From assembly GCA_900765525.1 (NCBI GenBank), contig CAAFRY010000231.1:1-5735 (forward strand): DNA of 5,735 nucleotides. The letters are read 5' to 3'. Below, one piece after another: positions 1 through 5,735 of this stretch (the first letter of the stretch is position 1; each line of letters starts with the position of its first letter). The position numbers and the translations under genes are program-made. The notes beneath the pieces were generated by a model, which worked only from the letters and a program-made list of their open reading frames with translations, was not told where the DNA came from and made no database searches. This DNA is from an uncultured Blautia sp. (GTDB lineage Bacteria; Bacillota; Clostridia; Lachnospirales; Lachnospiraceae).

Positions 1-62
1 AATATTATGATATGGATAAGGTGATTGAATCCGCCTTTCAGCTTGTGGAACAGGAACTGTAG
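1..62 (+). CDS. 3' end of an upstream gene, function unknown (partial)
   Basis: Only one forward frame stays open from the window edge. Reading from base 3 it gives 19 codons ending in QLVEQEL and a TAG stop at 60-62, while the other two forward frames hit stops within the first 25 bases. The visible peptide alternates charged and hydrophobic residues, as in a C-terminal amphipathic helix, a common ending for soluble enzymes such as glycosyltransferases. That is too little to name a family. The next gene starts 29 bases after this stop with no terminator between them, so this is probably the preceding gene of the same polysaccharide operon. The coding call rests on the open frame and the position only. 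Confidence 0.55.
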   Translation, partial: YYDMDKVIESAFQLVEQEL

Positions 63-91
63 TCAGCAGAAAAATCAGGAGACTAAGAAAC

Positions 92-1462
92 ATGAAACTT
101 ATAAAAAAGGAATATGTGAAGGTTCTGGAATGGGGTTTTAAAATCGCATATTTGTTATTGGGGCTGGCAACCTTTAATGTATTTCTCTACGATTCCCCTG
201 TTCAGCCACTGCTGGTGAAAATCTGTCTGTTCCTGGGGGTACTGACTCTTTTAGGCAGACTGGTGTTTTTCCGGGATTATTGGAAAACTCCCTATTGGTG
301 GGTACTGGCTCTTTTTTGTCTGAGCTTTTTCCTCACTATGGTGATAAACCGGAAATACGGGGCTTTTTCTGCAGATTTTAAGTGGCTGATTTGGACGGGA
401 ATGCTCTTTTTCCTGCTGTATGTCTGCGATACAAAAAGAAGTACACAGGAATATAAGAAAGAGTTTGGGGTGTTAAGCCATGTGCTGATTATTTATAGTT
501 TTCTTGCATCAATAGCAAGTATTTGGCTTATGATAAATCTCTATCATGCGCAGTGGTGGTCATCCAGCAATGAATTTATGATGGCTGGGTTTCACTGGGG
601 ACGCTTGTGGGGAGTCTATACAGACCCTAATTATGGAGGCGTTATCACTGTAATATCTGTGCTGTTTAGCTTATATTTTGTGAAAGTCAGAAAAAAATGG
701 TTAAAAATTCCTTATCTTATAGTAATAGTAGCAAATTATTTTTATATAGTGTTCTGTGACTCTCGGACGGCAGAGGTAGCTATGGTACTTTCTGTAGGAT
801 TTTGGCTAATTTATACTGCAGTACAGAAAAAGACAGGAAAAAGAATTGTTCTATCTATATTAGTAGCCGTGGTTTTTGCAGGAGTATTTGTGGGAGGAAC
901 TTCTGTAATAAAGTCTCAGTATAACGATAGAATCCAGCAAGAGATAAACAAACTGGAAGCTAAAAATAAAGTTACAACTCCCATACAGAATCAAAAAGTG
1001 GGAAGACAAGCTGAGATACAGGCAGATGTAAGTAACGGAAGACTTGCCTTATGGAACAGTGGTATAGAAATATGGAAGACAAAGCCAATCTTTGGAACAG
1101 GATATAATTCCTTTTTGCCATATGTAAATCAGGCACTTCCGGATACCTATGCTGTGAATAACTCCCAAGGGGACTATGTGAGCCTACATAATGAATATTT
1201 AAATATTTTAGTATATCATGGGATAATAGGAGCAGCAATATTTTTGGTTTTTATAATTTTGGTAATTTGTCGCTTATTCAAAAGCTTTTGGAAGATTGCT
1301 TCTGAAGACAGGGATTATATAGGAGTTCTTTCTGCTTGCTGCGTCGTAGTCGCCGTAGCAATGCTGTTTCTTTTGGAGGGATTACATACCAATTCTCCAG
1401 GGGCAGTTCTTTTGTGGATATTCCTGGGATATTTAATGCATTATGGCTATAGGACAGAATAA
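92..1462 (+). CDS. Wzy-like polysaccharide polymerase / O-antigen ligase family membrane protein
   Basis: This 456-residue protein is strongly hydrophobic, with about 11-12 predicted membrane spans (roughly 14-31, 40-60, 68-84, 98-112, 128-149, 181-197, 206-222, 227-243, 251-268, 372-394, 410-428, 437-452). It has the hallmarks of the Wzy_C/O-antigen ligase family: RLWGVYTDPNYGG at 171-183, SRT at 224-226, and a large hydrophilic loop from about 270 to 370. That loop carries GRLALW (316-321), GTGYNSF (335-341) and HNEYLN (366-371). In WaaL ligases the histidine of the corresponding loop motif is functionally important. In a Gram-positive capsule cluster the expected role is joining lipid-linked repeat units on the outer face of the membrane. 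Ligase activity onto another acceptor cannot be excluded from sequence. The ATG at 92 follows AGGAGA (77-82) with a 9-base spacer. Length is normal and the frame is intact. Sequence divergence is typical of Wzy proteins, so the linkage formed cannot be predicted. Confidence 0.9.
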   Translation: MKLIKKEYVKVLEWGFKIAYLLLGLATFNVFLYDSPVQPLLVKICLFLGVLTLLGRLVFFRDYWKTPYWWVLALFCLSFFLTMVINRKYGAFSADFKWLIWTGMLFFLLYVCDTKRSTQEYKKEFGVLSHVLIIYSFLASIASIWLMINLYHAQWWSSSNEFMMAGFHWGRLWGVYTDPNYGGVITVISVLFSLYFVKVRKKWLKIPYLIVIVANYFYIVFCDSRTAEVAMVLSVGFWLIYTAVQKKTGKRIVLSILVAVVFAGVFVGGTSVIKSQYNDRIQQEINKLEAKNKVTTPIQNQKVGRQAEIQADVSNGRLALWNSGIEIWKTKPIFGTGYNSFLPYVNQALPDTYAVNNSQGDYVSLHNEYLNILVYHGIIGAAIFLVFIILVICRLFKSFWKIASEDRDYIGVLSACCVVVAVAMLFLLEGLHTNSPGAVLLWIFLGYLMHYGYRTE

Positions 1463-1494
1463 GCAGAAAGATAAAGGAAAGGCAGGAAACAAGA

Positions 1495-2601
1495 ATGGGA
1501 AAGATACTTACGGGGTTTATCATGGACGGACATGGGGGAGGTGTGGATAAATACCTTCTTAATTTTATTGAGAATGTCTATTCTGAAAATGTGGAGATAG
1601 ATTTTCTGACTAATGACGTCGATAAAGAGCTGGAAAAATTTCTTAGTAAGTACCATTCCCATCTTTTTGCTATAGCCAATTTAAAACATCCTTTTAAACA
1701 ATTTCAACAGGTTTGCCGGATTATAGAGGAAGGGCAGTACGATACAGTTTATTTAAATGTGTCAACAGCTATTGATTGTATTGCTGCTTGGGCGGCAAAG
1801 AAGAAAAAAGTGCGACGAATTTTGATTCATAGTCACTCCAGTGGCAATGATTGTGAAAATACTGGTAAAAGAGTTGTGTTTAACATGATACATTATATTT
1901 GCCGATTGTTCCTGTACAGAACAGCTACAGAATATTATGGCTGTTCTAAAAAGGCCGGACTTTGGCTTTTTCCTGAAAAAATTGTTACGTCCAATCGGTT
2001 CCAAACAATTTTTAATGCAGTTAACTTAAATGAGTATGTTTTTAATCCGCAGATAAGAAAACAGGTGCGGAGAGAATTTGGCTTGGAAGATAAGTTTGTA
2101 GTGGGACATGTAGGAAGTTTTTCTTACGCAAAAAATCACTACTTTTTGATACAAATATTTGAGAAAATACGGGAAAAGAATCCGAATGCAGTACTCTTGC
2201 TGGTCGGAGACGGAATCCGTTTTGAAACAGTAAGAAATATGGTGAAGGAAAGAGGTTTAGAGAGTTTCGTGAGGATGCTGGGCTTTAGAAGCGATGTAAG
2301 CAGATTACTTCAGGCCATGGATTTTTTTCTTCTGCCTTCTTGTTTTGAAGGTTTACCTACCGTGAGTATTGAAGCTCAGTGTACCGGACTTCCTTGCTTA
2401 ATGAGTGACAGAATCACAGATGAAGCGAAGATAACAGAGAACTGCAGCTTTCTATCCATAAAAAAATCTCCGGATGAATGGGCAGAATTTGTCCTTTCCC
2501 ACAAGAAGGAGGACAGGTCTAGAATACTTTGGATGGAAAGAAAAGAGAAATATAGCTTGAGAGAGCTGAAAAAACAACAGCAAGAGCTGGTTATGAGATA
2601 G
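1495..2601 (+). CDS. GT4-type (GT-B fold) glycosyltransferase, EpsF/CapM-like
   Basis: This is a 368-residue soluble or membrane-associated enzyme predicted to move a sugar from a nucleotide-sugar donor to the growing lipid-linked repeat unit in the cytoplasm. The N-terminal acceptor domain starts with a glycine-rich loop, DGHGGGVDKY (11-20), typical of GT4 enzymes, and has HSHSS at 112-116. The C-terminal donor domain begins near 200 with GHVGSFSYAKNH (204-215), followed by LLLVGDG (234-240) and LGF..DV (262-268). The diagnostic EX7E pair is E285 and E293 within PSCFEGLPTVSIEAQ (281-295). Family members are usually about 360-380 residues, so it is full length. The ATG at 1495 is preceded by AGGA (1484-1487) with a 7-base spacer. 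The later ATG at 1522 would delete the glycine loop and has no ribosome site. It sits 32 bases after the polymerase gene and 10 before the next transferase. Donor sugar and linkage cannot be read from the sequence. Confidence 0.93.
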   Translation: MGKILTGFIMDGHGGGVDKYLLNFIENVYSENVEIDFLTNDVDKELEKFLSKYHSHLFAIANLKHPFKQFQQVCRIIEEGQYDTVYLNVSTAIDCIAAWAAKKKKVRRILIHSHSSGNDCENTGKRVVFNMIHYICRLFLYRTATEYYGCSKKAGLWLFPEKIVTSNRFQTIFNAVNLNEYVFNPQIRKQVRREFGLEDKFVVGHVGSFSYAKNHYFLIQIFEKIREKNPNAVLLLVGDGIRFETVRNMVKERGLESFVRMLGFRSDVSRLLQAMDFFLLPSCFEGLPTVSIEAQCTGLPCLMSDRITDEAKITENCSFLSIKKSPDEWAEFVLSHKKEDRSRILWMERKEKYSLRELKKQQQELVMR

Positions 2602-2604
2602 GAG
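2600..2604 (+). promoter_or_regulatory. Ribosome binding site AGGAG overlapping the upstream stop codon
   Basis: AGGAG sits 7 bases before the ATG at 2612, and its first two bases are the last two of the TAG stop (2599-2601) of the GT4 gene. A ribosome finishing the GT4 gene is therefore on top of the next start signal, which fits translational coupling. Confidence 0.8.
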
Positions 2605-2611
2605 TAGAAAA

Positions 2612-3625
2612 ATGAAGCTGGTAAGCATTGTTGTACCGGTGTATAATATAGAAAACTATCTGGAATCATGTGTTGAGAGCCTGATTCGTCAAACCTACAA
2701 AAATATTGAAATTATTTTAGTAGATGACGGGGCCACAGATAGTAGCGGGAAAATCTGTGATTTTTACGCTGAAAAAGATTATAGAGTTCGAGTCCTCCAC
2801 AAAGAGAACGGAGGTTTAAGCGATGCCAGAAATAAAGGAGCTGAAATGGCTGCCGGAGAATATCTTTTTTTCGTAGATGGTGATGATAGAGTTTCTGAAA
2901 AATTAGTAGAGAAAGCAGTAGAAAAAGGAGAAACTCTGAAGGCAGATATGGTGATTTTCGATTTTGAATCGGTGGAAGAAGAGACAGGGAGAAAAGACAG
3001 GTATCATTTTGACCTTCCTGAGGATAGAAAATTTACTCTTTCGGAAATTCCGGAGCTGCTTTTAAAGACACCGGCTGCTTGGTGCAGAATGTATCGGAGA
3101 AGTTTTTGGGAGCAGTCAGGTATCCGGTATCCGGAAAAATTGCATTATGAAGATTTAGCCACAACGCCCCGACTGATTTATCAGGCTGCAAGTATAGGAT
3201 ATATAGGAGAATGTCCTCTTTACGATTATATACTCCGACCGGGGTCTATTATGAGAAGCGGTAATTTTGAGAGGAGCTATAAAGACAGGACTTACGTCCT
3301 GAATTTTATTCGAAGATATTTTCGTGAGCATAATGCTGATAAGCAGTACGAGAGAGAATTGGAATATCTTTTTTTTGAACATGGATACTTTGTGCCGTCG
3401 AAAGAAATCATACTGGCTAATCCGAAAAGTTTTTGGTTAGAAAAATTTAAAAATTATGTGAAAGAGAATTATCCCCAATTTTTGAGTAATTCTTATATTG
3501 CAGGTTTATCTGTTAAAGATAAAATTTTGCTTGCATTGATGAAGAAAAAATGGTATTCAGTCATGAATCTACTTTCCGGAGCAAGAAAGAAAAAAGATGT
3601 ATTGAAACAAAAGGACAGGAGATAG
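2612..3625 (+). CDS. GT2-type (GT-A fold) glycosyltransferase, capsule/EPS class
   Basis: This is a 337-residue inverting glycosyltransferase of the large GT2 class found in Gram-positive capsule clusters. The nucleotide-binding half opens with VSIVVPVYN (4-12) and carries VDDG (37-40), NGGLSDARN (66-74) and the metal-binding DGDD (89-92). Downstream are the AAWCRMYRR acceptor-site segment (155-163), a YED motif (179-181) whose aspartate is the expected catalytic base, and RPGSIMR (209-215). All key residues are present. There is no signal peptide or membrane span, so the active site is cytoplasmic. The last 28 residues are rich in Lys/Arg with interspersed aromatic and hydrophobic residues, which suggests peripheral membrane contact (inference). 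The ATG at 2612 follows AGGAG (2600-2604) with a 7-base spacer, and that site overlaps the stop codon of the previous gene. Three bases separate it from the next transferase. Sugar specificity is not predictable from sequence alone. Confidence 0.93.
   Translation: MKLVSIVVPVYNIENYLESCVESLIRQTYKNIEIILVDDGATDSSGKICDFYAEKDYRVRVLHKENGGLSDARNKGAEMAAGEYLFFVDGDDRVSEKLVEKAVEKGETLKADMVIFDFESVEEETGRKDRYHFDLPEDRKFTLSEIPELLLKTPAAWCRMYRRSFWEQSGIRYPEKLHYEDLATTPRLIYQAASIGYIGECPLYDYILRPGSIMRSGNFERSYKDRTYVLNFIRRYFREHNADKQYERELEYLFFEHGYFVPSKEIILANPKSFWLEKFKNYVKENYPQFLSNSYIAGLSVKDKILLALMKKKWYSVMNLLSGARKKKDVLKQKDRR
3617..3622 (+). promoter_or_regulatory. Ribosome binding site AGGAGA inside the 3' end of the first GT2 gene
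   Basis: AGGAGA lies 6 bases before the ATG at 3629 and encodes part of the two C-terminal arginines of the preceding transferase, immediately before its TAG stop at 3623-3625. With only 3 bases between genes, the two GT2 enzymes are likely made in a coupled manner. Confidence 0.8.
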
Positions 3626-3628
3626 ATT

Positions 3629-4636
3629 ATGGAGAAAATACTCACAGTTACAATACCTTCTTATAATGTGGAGCAATACCTGAGGCAGACCTTAGATTCT
3701 TTTTTAGCTCAGGAAATATTAGAGGAAATAGAGGTATTGATTATAGATGACGGCTCAAAAGACCATACGGCAGCTATTGGGAAAGAATATGAAAGAAAAT
3801 ATCCGGATACATTTCGTGTGATTTCTAAGAAAAACGGAGGACACGGCTCCACCATCAACCGGGGAATTCAAGAGGCTTCAGGTCGGTACTTTAAAGTAGT
3901 AGACGGAGATGACTGGGTCAATACGGAAGATTTTGTAAAGCTGGTAAAGGCCTTAAAAAGCTGTACAGCAGAATATGTAGTGACGAATTATTACGAAGTC
4001 AATGACAGAACCGGAGAAAGAACCCCCAAAGAATATAAAGAATTGGGAAGGAAAAAGGTTTGGAAATTTGAAGAGGCAGCTTCTATAACTCAGATAGGTA
4101 TGCACCCGCTAGTTATCAAAACAGAGATTTTGAAAAAAAATGCTATCCATCTTGATGAGCACTGTTTTTATGTGGATGTTGAGTATATCTTATATCCGGT
4201 TCCCTATGTAAATACAGTGGGATTTTTGGATTATTATGTGTATATGTATCGTTTGGCCGTTACTACACAGAGCGTTAGTCTCCAAGGTTATCAGAAGCAT
4301 ATAGATAATCATATAACCGTTATCCTTCATCTGACGGAATTTTTTAATCAATACGCAGCGGCAGGTACGCCTGAAAAGATAGATTATATCGGAAAAAGGA
4401 TTGCACAGATGATTGGAGACCAAATTACCATCTTTGTCAGCTTTCCGGAGACGGATACAGCCATAAAAGAAAAATTCATAGAATTTGATAAGCAGTTAAA
4501 GGCTTTGAGCCCGGAGATTTACCGCCGTTCCGGAGAAGAGAGCGGATTTCTGCGGCTGTTCCGCCGGTTCCATTTTAAAGGCTATAAAACATTGGTGCGG
4601 ATGTGCAGAAAGCGGAACCATATAGGAGAGGAGTAG
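3629..4636 (+). CDS. GT2-type glycosyltransferase, divergent subfamily (GGHGST / YVDVEY type)
   Basis: This is a 335-residue GT-A fold transferase. The donor-binding half has TVTIPSYN (6-13), DDG (40-42) and VDGDD (91-95), so the metal/nucleotide site is intact. It differs from the preceding GT2. Where that enzyme has NGGLSDARN this one has NGGHGSTIN (69-77), and where that one has YEDLAT this one has YVDVEY (181-186), keeping the aspartate (D183) but not the preceding glutamate. YR..VTTQSVS (207-217) replaces the usual R..SI segment. These are consistent substitutions rather than decay, so I read it as a separate subfamily with another acceptor or sugar. No membrane span is seen. The C-terminus from about 307 is a basic, aromatic helix. 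The ATG at 3629 has AGGAGA (3617-3622) with a 6-base spacer. It lies 3 bases from the genes on either side of its own ends, so it is almost certainly co-translated with them. Confidence 0.92.
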   Translation: MEKILTVTIPSYNVEQYLRQTLDSFLAQEILEEIEVLIIDDGSKDHTAAIGKEYERKYPDTFRVISKKNGGHGSTINRGIQEASGRYFKVVDGDDWVNTEDFVKLVKALKSCTAEYVVTNYYEVNDRTGERTPKEYKELGRKKVWKFEEAASITQIGMHPLVIKTEILKKNAIHLDEHCFYVDVEYILYPVPYVNTVGFLDYYVYMYRLAVTTQSVSLQGYQKHIDNHITVILHLTEFFNQYAAAGTPEKIDYIGKRIAQMIGDQITIFVSFPETDTAIKEKFIEFDKQLKALSPEIYRRSGEESGFLRLFRRFHFKGYKTLVRMCRKRNHIGEE

Positions 4637-4639
4637 GAG
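4624..4639 (+). promoter_or_regulatory. Three consecutive AGGAG motifs before the flippase start
   Basis: AGGAG occurs at 4624-4628, 4629-4633 and 4635-4639, with spacers of 11, 6 and 0 bases to the ATG at 4640. The middle copy has the usual spacing and is the probable functional site. The first two copies also encode the Gly-Glu-Glu end of the upstream transferase, and the third overlaps its TAG stop (4634-4636). The arrangement places the flippase start under coupling to the upstream gene. Confidence 0.7.
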
Positions 4640-5735
4640 ATGAAGACACATTCTATTAAATTCAACTTTATTATGAATGCTCTGCTGACTGTATCCTCTG
4701 TTATTTTTCCTATGATTACTTTCCCATATTATTCCAGAGTTTTAGGAGTAGAGGGAACAGGAAGTGTGGGTTTTGCCCTGGCGGTGGTATCCTACTTTAC
4801 CATGGTGGCCTCCCTGGGGGTTCCTACCTATGGAATCAGGGCCTGTGCCAAGGTTCGGGATGACAGAGAAAAACTGTCCCAAACCGTTCAGGAGCTGCTG
4901 ATTATCAACGGCATTACCACGGCCATTATGTATGTGGCATATTTTCTGTCTTTGGCTGTGGTACCCAAGTTTGCCCAGCAGAAAGAGATTCTCACGGTAG
5001 TCAGCATTGCCATTGTGCTGAACACCATGGGTGTTTCCTGGCTGTACAGCGCATTGGAACGGTATACCTACATCACCCTTTGTACTGTGGCATTTAAAGT
5101 TCTGGGAGTTGTGCTGATGTTCGCCTTCATCCACAAGCCGGAGGACTATATACTCTACGGCGGAGTCAGCGCCATAGCAAGCTATGGTTCCGGCATATTG
5201 AATTTTATCAATATGCGGAAATATATATCCCTGAAGAAAACGGGACCCTATGATTTTAGGCGCCACATTAAGCCTATTTTGACTTTTTTCATGATGTCTG
5301 CTTCCATCAGCATATACACCAACCTGGACAAAGTCATGCTGGGATTTATGAAGACCAATACAGATGTAGGCTATTATGATGCTTCTGTAAAAATAAAGAC
5401 CATTCTGGTAAGCGTAGTAACCTCTCTTGGCACAGTGCTTTTGCCCAGAATGTCCTTTTACATTGAAAAGGGAGAGAAAGAAGCCTTCCAAAAAACGGTG
5501 ACAAAGGCCTTTCGCTTTGTTATAGTGGCAGCCTCTTCCCTGATGTTGTTTTTTATGATTTTTGCCAGGGAATCGATTCTGGCTATTTCAGGAACAGAGT
5601 TCCTGCCTGCAGTGCTGCCTATGCAGCTTTTAATGACGACCCTGCTGCTTATCGGCCTGTCCAATATAACAGGCATCCAAATCCTGACACCTATGGGAAA
5701 AGAAAATCTGGTGTTAAAGTCTATTTTGTGGGGCG
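4640..5735 (+). CDS. Wzx-like oligosaccharide flippase (polysaccharide biosynthesis protein), 3' end outside window
   Basis: The frame is open from the ATG at 4640 to the window edge, giving 365 residues of a family that usually runs to about 470-480. It is therefore cut by the window, not truncated in nature as far as can be seen. It is a multi-pass membrane protein of the MOP flippase superfamily (about 10 spans visible, e.g. 10-30, 44-64, 86-108, 115-135, 147-165, 170-190, 210-228, 250-270, 293-310, 322-342). Family-like segments are YYSRVLGVEGTGSVGF (30-45), GVSWLYSALERYTYIT (131-146), YTNLDKVMLG (226-235), VGYYDASVKI (243-252) and LPRMS (268-272). The expected role is moving the undecaprenyl-linked repeat unit to the outer leaflet for the Wzy-like polymerase encoded upstream. 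The start is supported by AGGAG at 4629-4633, 6 bases away; the next in-frame ATG (4673) has no ribosome site. Codon use is GC-richer than in the preceding genes (many GCC, ACC, CTG and TCC codons). Confidence 0.93.
   Translation, partial: MKTHSIKFNFIMNALLTVSSVIFPMITFPYYSRVLGVEGTGSVGFALAVVSYFTMVASLGVPTYGIRACAKVRDDREKLSQTVQELLIINGITTAIMYVAYFLSLAVVPKFAQQKEILTVVSIAIVLNTMGVSWLYSALERYTYITLCTVAFKVLGVVLMFAFIHKPEDYILYGGVSAIASYGSGILNFINMRKYISLKKTGPYDFRRHIKPILTFFMMSASISIYTNLDKVMLGFMKTNTDVGYYDASVKIKTILVSVVTSLGTVLLPRMSFYIEKGEKEAFQKTVTKAFRFVIVAASSLMLFFMIFARESILAISGTEFLPAVLPMQLLMTTLLLIGLSNITGIQILTPMGKENLVLKSILWG

Noticed and set aside
1190..1265. A very AT-rich stretch that could look like an internal promoter for the transferase genes
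   Set aside because: It encodes the conserved HN motif region and the following membrane span of the polymerase. I see no convincing pair of -35 and -10 elements with proper spacing, so base bias from hydrophobic codons explains it.
92..1462. Calling the first membrane protein strictly an O-antigen ligase
   Set aside because: Polymerases and ligases share the Wzy_C signature. In a Gram-positive-like cluster with a flippase, and with no lipopolysaccharide genes in view, polymerase is the better role.
1463..1494. The 32-base gap between the polymerase and GT4 genes as a terminator or promoter site
   Set aside because: It is purine-rich, contains no inverted repeat or T-run, and is mostly ribosome-site sequence. 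It reads as an ordinary intra-operon spacer.
972..1523. Minus-strand open frames of about 80-90 codons over the end of the polymerase gene
   Set aside because: They are antisense to well-supported coding sequence and show no recognisable family features, so they are shadows of the forward genes.
4742..5491. A 249-codon open frame on the minus strand across the flippase gene
   Set aside because: It lies wholly antisense to a convincing membrane-transporter gene. Its translation is rich in His, Gln and Gly with no domain-like pattern. It exists because the GC-richer sense codons seldom use TTA, CTA or TCA, the codons that give minus-strand stops in register.
1..5735. CRISPR arrays, insertion sequences, tRNA/rRNA genes, attachment sites
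   Set aside because: No regularly spaced repeats, transposase or integrase fragments, terminal inverted repeats or RNA-gene-like segments were seen. Nearly every base from 92 onward is in coding sequence.

Overview
This window is an interior piece of a surface-polysaccharide (capsule or exopolysaccharide) gene cluster of the Wzx/Wzy-dependent type. All supported genes are on the + strand and lie almost end to end. The likely host is a low-to-mid-GC Firmicute, most plausibly a gut clostridium of the Lachnospiraceae kind. The basis is strong AGGAG ribosome sites before every gene, AT-leaning codon use with many AAA, ATA, GTA and AGA codons, and protein styles familiar from that group. This host call is inference; no marker gene is present.

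Layout: (1) positions 1-62 hold the last 19 codons and stop of an upstream gene of unknown function. (2) 92-1462 encodes a multi-pass membrane protein of the O-antigen ligase/polymerase (Wzy_C) type. (3) 1495-2601 encodes a GT4-type (GT-B fold) glycosyltransferase. (4) 2612-3625 and (5) 3629-4636 encode two GT2-type (GT-A fold) glycosyltransferases from clearly different subfamilies. (6) 4640 to the window end encodes the first 365 residues of a Wzx-like polysaccharide flippase. Gaps between genes are 29, 32, 10, 3 and 3 bases. I see no terminator hairpin or convincing promoter, so this looks like a slice through one long transcript.

Together the genes describe one pathway. The three glycosyltransferases would add sugars one at a time to an undecaprenyl-linked acceptor on the inner face of the membrane. 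The flippase would turn the finished repeat unit outward, and the polymerase would join units outside. The priming sugar-phosphate transferase, chain-length regulators and nucleotide-sugar enzymes are not in the window and probably lie beyond its ends.

The most notable non-routine signals are the following: a composition shift at the flippase gene (about 48% GC by hand count, against about 36% in much of the polymerase gene), three consecutive AGGAG motifs in front of the flippase start, basic amphipathic C-terminal tails on both GT2 enzymes, and an atypical acceptor/base motif in the second GT2. I found no evidence of a mobile element, CRISPR array, RNA gene or genuinely new system.
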